A stretch of DNA of 64,000 nucleotides from Lusitaniella coriacea LEGE 07157. GTDB taxonomy: Bacteria; Cyanobacteriota; Cyanobacteriia; Cyanobacteriales; Spirulinaceae. Positions 35,664 to 44,892 of the stretch are shown piece by piece (the stretch's first letter is position 1; each line of letters opens with the position of its first letter). The notes below the pieces were generated by a model. That model ran no database searches and was not told where the DNA came from. It saw only the letters and a list, made by a program, of their open reading frames with translations. The stretch is from NCBI RefSeq assembly GCF_015207425.1, contig NZ_JADEWZ010000012.1, forward strand, positions 81,190 through 145,189, written 5' to 3'. Made by a program: the position numbers and the translations under genes.

Positions 35664-36623
35664 ATGCCATTTACAATCGATACTGCTCGCAATATCTTTC
35701 CGAATACTCTAGCTGCTGATGCAGTTCCCGCAACCATCGCTCGGTTCAATCAACTGAGTCCTGAAGACCAACTCGCCCTCATTTGGTTTGCTTACCTCGA
35801 AATGGGTAAAAGCATCACGATTGCTGCTCCGGGTGCAGCGAACATGGCGCTAGCAGAAAGAACGCTGAACGACCTTCGCAACATGACCCCCCAAGAGCAA
35901 ACCCAAGCCATGTGTGACTTAGCGAATCGGGCTGATACCCCATTCTGTCGCACCTATGGCGTTTGGTCGCCCAACATTAAACTCGGTTTCTGGTATCAGC
36001 TAGGACAGTGGATGGATGAAGGAGTTGTCGCACCCATTCCCGAAGGCTACAAACAATCTGCTAATGCCAAATCCGTATTAGCCGCCATTGAAAAATTAGA
36101 ACCCGGTCAACAAATTACCGTTCTGCGTAACGCCGTTGTTGATATGGGTTACGACCCCAGTAAATTAGGTCAATACACTTCTGTTTCCGAACCCGTTGTC
36201 GCACCGAAAGAAATGTCGCAACGGACAAAAGTCAGCATCGAAGGTATCGATAATCCAACTGTATTAAGTTACATGGATAACTTAAATGCTAATGACTTTG
36301 ATGCCTTAATTGACTTATTTGCAGCCGATGGCGGTTTGCAACCCCCTTTCAAACGCCCGATTGTTGGCAAAGACAATATTCTGCGCTTTTTCAAAGAAGA
36401 ATGCCAAAATCTGAAACTTTCTCCAGAACGCGGCGTTGTCGAACCCCCCGAAGATGGGTTTACCCCCATTAAAGTCACGGGTAAAGTGCAAACCCCTTGG
36501 TTCGGCGCTGGTGTTGGCATGAACGTTGCTTGGCGTTTCTTGGTCAATCCGGACGGTAAAATTTTCTTTGTTGCCATTGACTTGTTAGCTTCTCCTAAAG
36601 AACTATTGAATTTTGCTCGATAG
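35664..36623 (+). CDS. Orange carotenoid protein (OCP1-type)
   Basis: The 319-aa photoactive protein binds a ketocarotenoid and quenches phycobilisome energy under strong blue light. The all-helical N-domain (1-160) and NTF2-like C-domain (about 188-317) are complete. Carotenoid-binding Tyr203 ('VLSYMDNLN') and Trp290 ('NVAWRFLVNP') are kept, as is the Arg155-Glu246 interdomain salt bridge. The linker is about two residues longer than in Synechocystis. The gene is directly followed by a terminator and the recovery protein gene, as expected for OCP1. Confidence 0.97.
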   Translation: MPFTIDTARNIFPNTLAADAVPATIARFNQLSPEDQLALIWFAYLEMGKSITIAAPGAANMALAERTLNDLRNMTPQEQTQAMCDLANRADTPFCRTYGVWSPNIKLGFWYQLGQWMDEGVVAPIPEGYKQSANAKSVLAAIEKLEPGQQITVLRNAVVDMGYDPSKLGQYTSVSEPVVAPKEMSQRTKVSIEGIDNPTVLSYMDNLNANDFDALIDLFAADGGLQPPFKRPIVGKDNILRFFKEECQNLKLSPERGVVEPPEDGFTPIKVTGKVQTPWFGAGVGMNVAWRFLVNPDGKIFFVAIDLLASPKELLNFAR

Positions 36624-36765
36624 ACCGCTCTAATACCAATTTCCAATGATGTTGCATCAAATCGGTTTTCTGAGTACTTCGATCTCGATTATTCATTTAG
36701 TGCAGGCTCTCTAAGAATTGGTATAAGAAGCAACTGTCAATTTCATTGAAAAATTTTCAATGCGG

Positions 36766-36795
36766 GCGCTCTTAAAAAATAGAGCGCTTTCTTTT
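36766..36795 (+). terminator. Rho-independent terminator after the OCP gene
   Basis: GCGCTCT / AGAGCGC perfect 7-bp stem with an 8-nt A-rich loop, followed by TTTCTTTT. It lies between the OCP and FRP genes, so FRP may have its own promoter or depend on read-through. Confidence 0.75.
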
Positions 36796-36836
36796 GACTA
36801 TCAAAATAAGGAAACATTATTAGGAAGATAATTGAG

Positions 36837-37163
36837 ATGAATGAAAGTGAAACCCAGTGGTCAAAAACAGAAAAAAATATTGCTCGTCAAGCTTTTGATA
36901 AAGCCCATCAACTCGAAATAGAAAAATTGATTGAGGAGGTGAAAGAAAGGGCGAGAAACATCTCTAAAGTAGAAGATATGTGGAAGTTACACGATTTTCT
37001 TAGTGCAAAGAGATACGATATAGACGGGAAATATGACGATCGCGATTCTTCGTTGATTTTTGTTTTTGCTCAACTGGTTCGGGAAAAGCTATTATCAATG
37101 GATGAGTTGGATGGTTTAGCGCCAGAAAAACGGGCGAAAATTGTAGCGCTTTCAAGAATGTAG
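36837..37163 (+). CDS. Fluorescence recovery protein
   Basis: The 108-aa helical protein binds OCP and speeds its return to the inactive orange form. The conserved block 'WKLHDFLSAKRYDIDGKYDD' contains Trp49, His52, Asp53 and Arg59, equal to Synechocystis W50, H53, D54 and R60 needed for activity and dimer contacts. An AGGA lies upstream of the ATG. The gene pair OCP-FRP on one strand is the standard arrangement. Confidence 0.93.
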   Translation: MNESETQWSKTEKNIARQAFDKAHQLEIEKLIEEVKERARNISKVEDMWKLHDFLSAKRYDIDGKYDDRDSSLIFVFAQLVREKLLSMDELDGLAPEKRAKIVALSRM

Positions 37164-37218
37164 GTCATACTGAACTCAGTTCTTAAGAGCAAGAACGCCT
37201 AATGTGAATTAGGATTTT

Positions 37219-37295
37219 GTAGGTTGGTTTAAAGAATGAAATTCAACAGGAGCAAGGGTTTCGTTGGGTTTCACTCGCGTTCAACACCAACCTAC
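37219..37295. repeat. Dispersed repeat ending in GTAGGTTGGT/ACCAACCTAC
   Basis: A perfect 10-bp inverted repeat (37219-37228 and 37286-37295) bounds a 57-bp interior with 'GTTTCGTTGGGTTTCACTCG'. Repeats of the GTAGGTTGG...CCAACCTAC type are widespread in cyanobacterial genomes. Confidence 0.6.
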
Positions 37296-37372
37296 TCGTG
37301 CGATCTTATCTCAAAATATAAGAGAAGGTTTCTGAGAGAGTGCTTAAACTATCGTAATAATAAAACCTCGTG

Positions 37373-39553
37373 CTACTCGCGTGTTTCTAATTTCTGTGCG
37401 ACTTCAGGATCGTACAGGCGCAGATAGTTCCAGTAGTTGCCAAAGACCGATTCAACATATCCTTTCGTCTCCCCAAAGGGGATTTGTTCCACAAAGCGAT
37501 CGGAATCGTTAAACCCGTAGCGCTTTAACCAGGTTGCCACATTTCCGGGACCAGCGTTATAGCCCGCGATCGCGAGAAGGGAATTATCGTTATTCTCCCG
37601 GTGCGTGAAATCGAGATACCACGTGCCGATCGCGATATTATCTTCAGGATTGGTTAATTTGTAATCGGTGATTCCGCTCTTTTGCGCCACTTCTTTCCCC
37701 GTTGCAGGCATCACCTGCATTAACCCCGTCGCCCCCACCGGAGAGCGAATTTCCTCCTCAAAGCGGGATTCCTGGCGCATCAGCGAAACCACCAAAAGGG
37801 GATTGAGTTGCCGCTCTTGCGACCATTCGAGGATCGAGTCTTTGTAAGGGAAGGGGAAGAGGGCGTGCCAATATTCGGGGGTTTGTCGCAAGGCTTGCCA
37901 TTCTTCCGTTGCGCCGTCTCCTTCAGCGTTTTTGAGCGCCCAAATCTGATTAATCCCTTTGAGATACTCTTCTTGAGCGAGGAGGAGTAGCGCTTCTGTG
38001 AAATGTTCGGGTACCGAAGGCTCTGCTTTATTGCCGAGTTCTGCGTCCCATTGGATCTCTGCGTCGCGATCTTGACCGAGTTGGTAGAGTTCTTTGAACG
38101 CCTCAGAACCCGCCGGGGGAACCGGACGCTGCTGGGGAGTTTCAATGGGGGGATTCATTTGGCGCAGGGTGGCGAAGTCGCCCACATCCCAACCGAGGCG
38201 AACCGCCGAACGCCAAGCGTAGTAGGATTCTGGGTAGTTGGTGAGGACGTATTCGTATGCGGCTTTGGCATCGCGGGAGAGGTTGAGTTGCGTTGCCCAT
38301 TTCCCCACCCAAAACGCGGCTTTGGGGGCGAGACTGCTATCGGGATTGTCCTGAGCGATGGGATGCGCCCATTTCCAAGCATCGGCGTATTTGCCTTTTT
38401 CTGCGAGTTTTTTGGCACTTTCCCAACGGTATTTGGAGGCTTCGTCGGAATTGCTGTATTGGTCTAGGAGTGTTTGTCGTGCTTGACCGGCTAATTTGCC
38501 TTGTCTCAACTTTTCGTGGAGATTGGCTTTGCGAATTAGGGCATCTGGCGCGCGATCGCGGAAATTTTCAATAATCCGATCGAGATAGCCCAAAGCCTCT
38601 TGGGGAGGGGAGAGTTGGGCTAGGCGACTGAGGGCTAATCCGGTTTCTTCGGCTTCGGGGAAGGCTTGCACCAGCGTTTGATATGCCGCTTTGGCTTGAG
38701 TGTTATTCCCACTCAATTGGCGACCCCTACCCACGCGATAGAGGGACTTGGGCGCGCGATCGGTTTTGCTGTAGGCTTCAGCCGCTGGGCCGTATTCCCC
38801 TTGTTCCCAATATGCGTCCGCGATCGCGCCCCAATCTTCCGGGGTCAGTTGCAGGGCATATTTTTTAACCACGCGATCGCGAATAGCGCTCATTCCATCT
38901 GCGGTTGGCGTTTGTCGCACTAAAAATAAGAGTAAATTTGCCTGATTGGGATCTTTGTCCAGGCGATCGCGCGCGATCTGATGAGTCAGGGGATGATTGG
39001 GGAAGCGGGTTAGGGCTGTGTCGTGGTATTCCGGGTTCGACTTGCCCAAAAGGTACAAAGCCTGGGCGGCTGCATTTGCCTCTGGATGCTGCTCTAGCAA
39101 CTGTTCGAGAGTTTGTCGCGATTTTGTCAATTCGTTGGTTAACTCGTAGGCGCGGGCGCGTTTGAGGAGGATGTGCGGCGCTAGGACGGGATATTCATTT
39201 TCCAACCCCTCCAACAGGCGCAAGGCTTTCCCCCCTTCCAATTCCTCAATCCAGTCGCTGGCGAGGAGGTAACGGGCGCGATTGCGGTCGTAAGAAGCTT
39301 TATCTTGAGTCGCAATTTCTTCCAGGCGCGATCGTCGCTCCTCCGGCGCTTGCAACGTCAATGGCAGCACCAACGACTCTGAATCATCTTCCGGTTTGGA
39401 TGGCGTTTCGCCAGAAGCAAAGAACTGACGCTGAAGTTGCGCCACCCACCCTTTCTCCATTGCCACATATAACGTAGCACCCAGCAACACCGAGATCATG
39501 GTTGCCAAGCTAACCGTTAAGATGGTTTGGATTGTTCGTCCCTTCGCCATCAC
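37373..39553 (-). CDS. Lytic transglycosylase with TPR-like repeats (Slt-type)
   Basis: The 726-aa exported or membrane-anchored enzyme cleaves peptidoglycan. An N-terminal anchor (about 10-30) is followed by about 500 residues of TPR-like helices. The SLT domain (about 570-720) contains catalytic Glu in 'SLMRQESRFEEEI', then 'GATGLMQVMPATGKEVA' and 'AIAGYNAGPGNVATWL'. It resembles Slt70 organisation, with a ring of helices plus a lysozyme-like domain. It acts in wall turnover. Confidence 0.93.
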   Translation of the reverse strand: MMAKGRTIQTILTVSLATMISVLLGATLYVAMEKGWVAQLQRQFFASGETPSKPEDDSESLVLPLTLQAPEERRSRLEEIATQDKASYDRNRARYLLASDWIEELEGGKALRLLEGLENEYPVLAPHILLKRARAYELTNELTKSRQTLEQLLEQHPEANAAAQALYLLGKSNPEYHDTALTRFPNHPLTHQIARDRLDKDPNQANLLLFLVRQTPTADGMSAIRDRVVKKYALQLTPEDWGAIADAYWEQGEYGPAAEAYSKTDRAPKSLYRVGRGRQLSGNNTQAKAAYQTLVQAFPEAEETGLALSRLAQLSPPQEALGYLDRIIENFRDRAPDALIRKANLHEKLRQGKLAGQARQTLLDQYSNSDEASKYRWESAKKLAEKGKYADAWKWAHPIAQDNPDSSLAPKAAFWVGKWATQLNLSRDAKAAYEYVLTNYPESYYAWRSAVRLGWDVGDFATLRQMNPPIETPQQRPVPPAGSEAFKELYQLGQDRDAEIQWDAELGNKAEPSVPEHFTEALLLLAQEEYLKGINQIWALKNAEGDGATEEWQALRQTPEYWHALFPFPYKDSILEWSQERQLNPLLVVSLMRQESRFEEEIRSPVGATGLMQVMPATGKEVAQKSGITDYKLTNPEDNIAIGTWYLDFTHRENNDNSLLAIAGYNAGPGNVATWLKRYGFNDSDRFVEQIPFGETKGYVESVFGNYWNYLRLYDPEVAQKLETRE

Positions 39554-39659
39554 CGCTCCTAAAAGTCAACAGTTGCCATCATACTCTGTTGATAGGAAAT
39601 TGGGGATCGCAAATTTGTAAGAAACTGACAACTGAAGGCTGAATGCTAGATGCTGACGA

Positions 39660-40091
39660 TTAATGAACCAGAAAACTAAACCATTTAAGCGAACTGTCTG
39701 ACTCGTCCATTTCCTTTTTTAACCAGCGCCAGGTTTTGCCTTCCTTTTGCCGTTGGAGATAAAGCTCGAACTCATTATTTTTTTGTTTGACCTTTTGATT
39801 GGGCAGATTGAGATTAAGTTCGTAGGTTCCCAAAAGATGGTAGGTTGCAAGTTTTCCGATATAAAGCGGTTCGACTTGTTTGAGATGAATTTTTACGATC
39901 TTAAATTCAGAATTTTTGACCTGTAGTTGTTGGCTGACTTGCTGTTGAGTTCGTTCGACCTGGAGCGCGATCGCTTTTTTGATAATATCAGTATTTGGTG
40001 CGAGTCCAATCGGTGGCGCGGACGCACCGCAAGCGGTTAGAAAAATAACCAGACTCACAGCGATAAGTTGTCGTATCCAACGTTGGATCAT
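39660..40091 (-). CDS. Small lipoprotein, unknown function
   Basis: The 143-aa protein has a lipoprotein signal with lipobox 'LTAC' (Cys21), followed by a helical then beta-rich domain. No named family is recognised. It has no close operon partner; the transglycosylase gene on the same strand ends elsewhere. Confidence 0.72.
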   Translation of the reverse strand: MIQRWIRQLIAVSLVIFLTACGASAPPIGLAPNTDIIKKAIALQVERTQQQVSQQLQVKNSEFKIVKIHLKQVEPLYIGKLATYHLLGTYELNLNLPNQKVKQKNNEFELYLQRQKEGKTWRWLKKEMDESDSSLKWFSFLVH

Positions 40092-40788
40092 TAGTTGATT
40101 TCACCCAATAATTTCTATTTTTCTTTTCAGATAATTATAAGCACTCAGCCTTCAGCTTCTTACGCGATCGGATAAGGTGAGGGAACCTCGCCATCCCCCA
40201 CGCGCTTTCAGCTTTTGAATAAAAAAGGTCAGGATGAGACATCTTCAATAATAAACTTGAAACTCTGATGACAGGGCGCGCGAAACCTGATTCCTGGAGA
40301 TTCCTATTCATTTTAATCTTTGTTGTGCCTGCCAATATCAAAATACTCTTATTCGCTAATGACCAAGCACTTACAGAATAGCAAGCTTTTGGCTGTTAGC
40401 TGAGAGCCAAGCGCTTATATAGCGTTTCTCGGACTCATGAGGTACATTCATCTGTTCCCTGTTCCCTGTTCCCTGTTCCCTGTTCCCTGTTCCCTTAAGC
40501 TTCAAGCTTTGTACCTCACCAGAGTGAGAATTGCTATAGATAATTTTATTCAAAATTTGAATTTACTGCAATTGACACAAGATAACCTCAAAAAGTTTCC
40601 TGTTTTTTCCGGAATCTTCCTGAACGCTCGTGCGTCTTTTTGTAATAACGGACAGCGAGGTCTGGAGTCTCACTTCTTTGACTATCTATTGGCTTAAACA
40701 GCCTCAATTTGAGGTGTTTTTGCTGAAGTGAGATGTGCCTGAAAATATCCTCGCTAGATTGCTGTTTTCAAGCATATAGGTAAAGATT
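40092..40788. repeat. 697-bp gene-free region with several repeats
   Basis: It contains a hairpin (40176-40192) GGTGAGG / CCTCGCC flanked by GGATAA and ATCCCC like the hairpins at 966-1007 and 12234-12275. A run of about six TGTTCCC heptamers lies at 40452-40495. The 'ACCTCACCAGAGTGAGAATT' repeat (40512-40538) is the inverse of 20769-20798. No gene is supported. The promoter of the amidase gene should lie at the right end. Confidence 0.6.
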
Positions 40789-42300
40789 ATGCGAAATTGT
40801 TGGCTCCTCCTCAGTGTTTTAGGTACGATTATTTCTGCGCTTCCGGCTGAAGCGGCAAAACTGACCTCTTGGCAATTTGATACGAATCAAAATAAACTAG
40901 TTTTCTCCACCAATGATGGCGTTCAACCCACCGCAAAATTAATTTCTAATCCCAGTCGCGTTGTCATCGATTTGCCAGGAACGCAGTTAGGTAAACCCAC
41001 CACGCATAAGCAAATTGGCAGTGCTGTTAAAAGCGTTCGTGCCGGACAGTTTAACGCACAAACCGCTCGCTTGGTAGTTGAATTGGAAGCGGGTTATACC
41101 ATCGATCCCCAACAAGTTCGGGTGGTGGGAAATACGCCCAATCAATGGTCGGTACAACTTCCCAATCCCCAACGTGCGCCAGGTTCGACAACTCGCGCGA
41201 TCGCGGCAACCTCAAATCCGAACTTCCAAATTACCCAAAACGGTCTATACGTGCGTTTAGACGCGCAACAAACTGGAACCCTGCAAACCCAACGCAGCAA
41301 AGATGGTCGTCAGATTGCCATTGACCTGCCAGGAATTGCCTTACCTTCTGCTCTCGCCGCGCAAAACCTCGCAGTCAGCCGTTATGGGGTTAGTTCCGTT
41401 CAATTTACTCAAATTTCCCCTTCAATGGCTCGCATGACCCTGAATGTGACCGCAGATAGCCCAGACTGGCAAGCTTCGTTCAGCCGTTTTGGGGGATTGG
41501 TTCTCGTTCCAATGGGTGGAATGCGCTCGATTCGCGACAGCAATCCAAAACCAGAATTTTCTACCCCCGTTGCAAATACCCCCCCTTCAGTCGTTAATAT
41601 TCCCGTTCCGCCTCCCCGAAACCCCTTACCGCCTCGCGTATCGACTCCAACTCCCCCACGGGTATCAACCCCAACTCCCCCACGGGTATCGCCTCCAGCT
41701 CCTCCGCAGGTGTCGCCTCCGACTAGAACGCCGTCTCCTTCCTTACCCACAATCCCCAATAGTCGCGTGCTGGTGACGATCGATCCCGGACACGGGGGAC
41801 GCGATCCGGGGGCGATTGGTCGCGGTGGATTGCGGGAAATAGATGTGGTTTTGCCAATTTCTAAGGATGTGGCTCGCATTCTGGAACAACAGGGGGTGAA
41901 AGTGCAGATGACGCGCTCTGACGATCGCTTTATTTCGTTAGGCGGGCGTACTAGGATGGCGAATGGCGCGCGATCGGATTTATTTGTCAGCATTCATGCC
42001 AATGCATCAAGCACTTCTGGGGGAAATGGACTGGAAACCTTCTACTACGCAACGGGTAAAGGGTTAGCCCAAAGCATTCAAACAAGCATTGTGCGGCGCA
42101 CGGGAATGAAGAATCGAGGGGTAAAGCAAGCTCGCTTCTATGTCCTGAAAAATACAGCAATGCCCGCGGCGTTAGTAGAAGTGGGTTTTGTAACCGGAAG
42201 TTCCGATGCGGCGAAGTTGTCTAATCCAGCCTTCCGGCGACAGATGGCGGAGGCGATCGCGGAAGGCATTCTCAACTACGTCAAACGCAATAACCTCTAG
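40789..42300 (+). CDS. N-acetylmuramoyl-L-alanine amidase with AMIN domains
   Basis: The 503-aa secreted amidase removes stem peptides from peptidoglycan during cell separation. A signal peptide (about 1-23) precedes two AMIN-type beta domains (about 25-130 and 145-240). A Pro/Thr/Ser-rich linker with a repeated 'STPTPPRV' motif (about 265-320) leads to the Amidase_3 domain (about 328-500), with zinc ligands in 'VTIDPGHGGRDPGAIG', the Glu in 'LREIDVVL' and 'FVSIHANASS'. It is AmiC-like. Confidence 0.95.
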   Translation: MRNCWLLLSVLGTIISALPAEAAKLTSWQFDTNQNKLVFSTNDGVQPTAKLISNPSRVVIDLPGTQLGKPTTHKQIGSAVKSVRAGQFNAQTARLVVELEAGYTIDPQQVRVVGNTPNQWSVQLPNPQRAPGSTTRAIAATSNPNFQITQNGLYVRLDAQQTGTLQTQRSKDGRQIAIDLPGIALPSALAAQNLAVSRYGVSSVQFTQISPSMARMTLNVTADSPDWQASFSRFGGLVLVPMGGMRSIRDSNPKPEFSTPVANTPPSVVNIPVPPPRNPLPPRVSTPTPPRVSTPTPPRVSPPAPPQVSPPTRTPSPSLPTIPNSRVLVTIDPGHGGRDPGAIGRGGLREIDVVLPISKDVARILEQQGVKVQMTRSDDRFISLGGRTRMANGARSDLFVSIHANASSTSGGNGLETFYYATGKGLAQSIQTSIVRRTGMKNRGVKQARFYVLKNTAMPAALVEVGFVTGSSDAAKLSNPAFRRQMAEAIAEGILNYVKRNNL

Positions 42301-42302
42301 CA

Positions 42303-43103
42303 TTACGAGCGTTTCCGATTTGCACCGATTCCGAAGATCCCAAGGGCAAATAATCCAAGGATTGAAGTCGGTTCGGGGACGCTTGTCTCGTTCGAGGGAG
42401 TTTCCCCATTGGTATTACCATCGGAACTATTGTTTCCCCCAGAGGAAGAATCGCCGCTCTCCTCTGTATTCGAATTGCCCGAATCGGAACCGCTTTCCGG
42501 AATAAAAGCATAATTCAGCGCTTCAACTGCATCGAGATCGTAAGCTTCAGGGAAAAAAGGCAAACTATAGGGTGCTGCGGTAATCCGAATAAATTTCGCA
42601 GAGGTCAATCCAGCAGAAGCAATATCAACCTCAGTGATGTAGGTTCGCCAATCTAAAAAAGGTTGGGTAATGGCGGAAGAACCATCAAAAGTGCTGACAT
42701 TAAACCAGTTGGAACCATCATTCCCAATATCCAGGGTAAATCCTTCAGATAAGCCAAAACTGTCGTAGAGTTTCAGATCGACTCCATCGCCATCGATCAG
42801 GGAACTGCCATCACTAAAGCCTAAGATAATCGAACCGGGTTGCTCGACCGCGCCGCCAAGTCCTAAGCTTGCACCATCCAAAGAAGTGACAACAAAGGGA
42901 TCGTAAGTTCCAGGTCCATTAGAACCGTCGTAGGAACTCCCGTTGATGACACCAATGCCAGAACCGCTTCCGGGCGTAAAATTAATTACGCTGTCGAAAA
43001 ACTTTGCCGCCTGGACATCTGCACCCATCGTTCCAAACGCTAACGTTATTGCACCCGTTACCACGATTGAAGTTTGTTTGAGAATGTTCGAGAAAGTAAC
43101 CAT
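42303..43103 (-). CDS. PEP-CTERM sorted extracellular protein 1
   Basis: From ATG 43103 (with AGGT/GGAGG upstream) the protein has 266 aa. It has a signal peptide (to about 'ADVQAAKFF'), a beta-rich Gly/Ser/Asp domain, a Ser/Asn/Gly-rich linker and the sorting signal 'VPEPTSILGLFALGIFGIGA' followed by 'NRKRS'. PEP-CTERM proteins are anchored then processed by an exosortase and linked to exopolysaccharide. The domain resembles sialidase/galactose-binding-like folds only loosely. Confidence 0.88.
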   Translation of the reverse strand: MVTFSNILKQTSIVVTGAITLAFGTMGADVQAAKFFDSVINFTPGSGSGIGVINGSSYDGSNGPGTYDPFVVTSLDGASLGLGGAVEQPGSIILGFSDGSSLIDGDGVDLKLYDSFGLSEGFTLDIGNDGSNWFNVSTFDGSSAITQPFLDWRTYITEVDIASAGLTSAKFIRITAAPYSLPFFPEAYDLDAVEALNYAFIPESGSDSGNSNTEESGDSSSGGNNSSDGNTNGETPSNETSVPEPTSILGLFALGIFGIGANRKRS

Positions 43104-43589
43104 AAAGTCCGTACCTCCAAAAAATAAATTGTTTGATAGTGCGAACCCTGAAGTTATAAATATGCACGCCTCAAATAGCACTTTCTGGATAAAGTGCTTG
43201 TGGGAATCAATGGAAAGGGAATAGTAGAATCGCGATCGCGAACAAATGCACGTATCGATTCCAATTTCAGCGCGAGCGCCCATTAACTAAAATTCGTACC
43301 TGCCCGACTTCGAGTAGGTACTGTCGTGAATGTATTTAAATTAACCAAATTTTCATAAAACCTGTTAGCCCCTTTACCCCTTCTTCATCAAATCTTTAAA
43401 AAACTCTGGTCGTAGTTTAAAGATTGTGTAAAGATGACTTGCGTATTTTGCCTCAATTTCGTAAAAGTGAATTCACTATGCTACACGCAAAACTTAAAAC
43501 TTCAAGGGGAAACCTTATATCCCAAAACAAATGATAGGAGCGTTATCTGCCAACACCCCTACCACAATCAAGAATTAGAGCTTGAAAAA
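43104..43589. other. Gene-free region with one hairpin
   Basis: GTACCTgCcCG / CGAGTAGGTAC (43296-43321) is an imperfect 11-bp inverted repeat with a 4-nt loop. Otherwise the region is AT-rich without a supported gene. It carries the promoter of the first PEP-CTERM gene. Confidence 0.45.
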
Positions 43590-44384
43590 TTAAAACCTTT
43601 CTCCTTTCCGCTTCAGTGCCAAAGCTGCCACAGCCGTCCCAATCCCTAAAATACCCAGCATCGAACTCGGTTCGGGAACGGAAGAACTTGGAGAAGAAGC
43701 CGCAACAAAACGAACGTCGTCAATGGCAAAAATATCACGACTTCCCATCACACTCGTCAATCGCAGCGAAACACTAGCAATGGATTTTCCCGCATCCGTA
43801 AAGCCGAAGAATAGCGAACCGCCGCTTGAATCCCCGACAACAGATAACATCTGACTCGTCCCGTCATCAAACAACACGTTCAAATCTCCATTCGCCGTCC
43901 CCAAACCCGTGAGATAGGAACCAAAGGCTTGAATCGGTTCGGCAAAAGAGAAATCTACGCTCATCGTCCCGATATCGTGAACGGGGACAACTCCCAAAAA
44001 CTTTTCCCCTCCCGATGTTGTGTTGTAACCGAGCGTGTTAGGGGTAGTTCCTCCAAACAAGGTGGGTGTAGTGACAATTCCACCCTCAGTATCAGTTCCG
44101 GTGAGGGTTGCGGTTACTCCCGGTGCAATATTAAGAGCGGCGAAATTACCAAGAGGTGCATCCTCAAAATCGATAACATTCACCGCACCCAAGACCCCTG
44201 CGGCAGTGTCAAAATTCGCGGCGGCTACATCGGAGTTGGGACGTGGATCTGCGGGAGTTGCACCAACATCTTGACCCGTAAATGTGAGGATGGCTGCACT
44301 CGCAGGTTGAGTTCCGATTCCTATTGCAAGTAATGCAATACTAGCCGCAGATATCAATGATTTTTTGCGTGTAATAACAGACAT
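43590..44384 (-). CDS. PEP-CTERM sorted extracellular protein 2
   Basis: The 264-aa protein has a signal peptide ('SLISAASIALLAIGIGTQPA', cleavage after 'SAA'), a beta-sandwich domain typical of PEP-CTERM proteins ('VIDFEDAPLGNF', 'FAIDDVRFVA') and the sorting tail 'VPEPSSMLGILGIGTAVAAL' with 'KRKGE'. The 'FAIDDV' motif is frequent in these surface proteins. A terminator is predicted upstream, so it is transcribed separately from the third one. Confidence 0.9.
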   Translation of the reverse strand: MSVITRKKSLISAASIALLAIGIGTQPASAAILTFTGQDVGATPADPRPNSDVAAANFDTAAGVLGAVNVIDFEDAPLGNFAALNIAPGVTATLTGTDTEGGIVTTPTLFGGTTPNTLGYNTTSGGEKFLGVVPVHDIGTMSVDFSFAEPIQAFGSYLTGLGTANGDLNVLFDDGTSQMLSVVGDSSGGSLFFGFTDAGKSIASVSLRLTSVMGSRDIFAIDDVRFVAASSPSSSVPEPSSMLGILGIGTAVAALALKRKGERF

Positions 44385-44485
44385 AATAACTTTCTTTCTC
44401 TTGAGACTTCTACAGTATTACTACGGTTTGGTGTTTAAGTTAATGCAATTATTTTCAGTGTCTTTATATATCTTCATGTTTTGAG

Positions 44486-44523
44486 TGAAAAAAAATGCCA
44501 TGTCCCTAAAAAGACATAGCATT
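44486..44523 (-). terminator. Hairpin with U-tract on minus strand
   Basis: On the minus strand AATGCTATGTC / GACATGGCATT (one G-U pair) with an 8-nt loop is followed by eight T. It separates the third and second PEP-CTERM genes and would end transcripts coming from the third. Confidence 0.65.
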
Positions 44524-44683
44524 GCGCCAATCGTGCTTAGTTATTACTACGGACTAGAGTTGAGTTTTATGCATTCTTCTGTTTGCGAAGAATACCAAAA
44601 CCCAACGAACCGTCTGATATAAAATCCGGTTGAATGCCCGAGAGTGAGGTTCTGCGCGATCTCGCATTCTTTCCAAAATAAAC

Positions 44684-44718
44684 GAAAAAAGCAGCGCTAA
44701 CCAAAAGAAAGCACTGCT
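44684..44718 (-). terminator. Rho-independent terminator of PEP-CTERM gene 3
   Basis: On the minus strand GCAGTGCT / AGCGCTGC with an 11-nt loop is followed by TTTTTTCGTTT. It lies about 170 bp after the stop codon of the gene ending at 44889. Confidence 0.7.
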
Positions 44719-44764
44719 CTATTCCATTTGATTGGGTGCTACTGCAAATGGAAATCTTTAAAGT

Positions 44765-44892
44765 CTAAGCTAAAACACATCTAAATTTGGTATTGGGCGC
44801 TCTGTATAAAAGTCATCAATCCCTCACCCCGTCACCGCGTCTCCCCGTCACCGTGTCAGCCTCAGTCACAATTTAAATGCATAGCAGCTTAT
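44765..44892. repeat. About 128-bp dispersed repeat, copy 1
   Basis: It begins 'TAAGCTAAAACACATCTAAA' and ends 'TTTAAATGCATAGCAGCTTA'; the ends form an imperfect inverted repeat. A near copy is at 51663-51786 in the same orientation. The last bases overlap the stop codon of the PEP-CTERM gene ending at 44889. Confidence 0.8.

Noticed and set aside
36624..36765. Riboswitch upstream of the FRP gene
   Set aside because: Only a simple terminator is visible; no conserved aptamer motif recognised.
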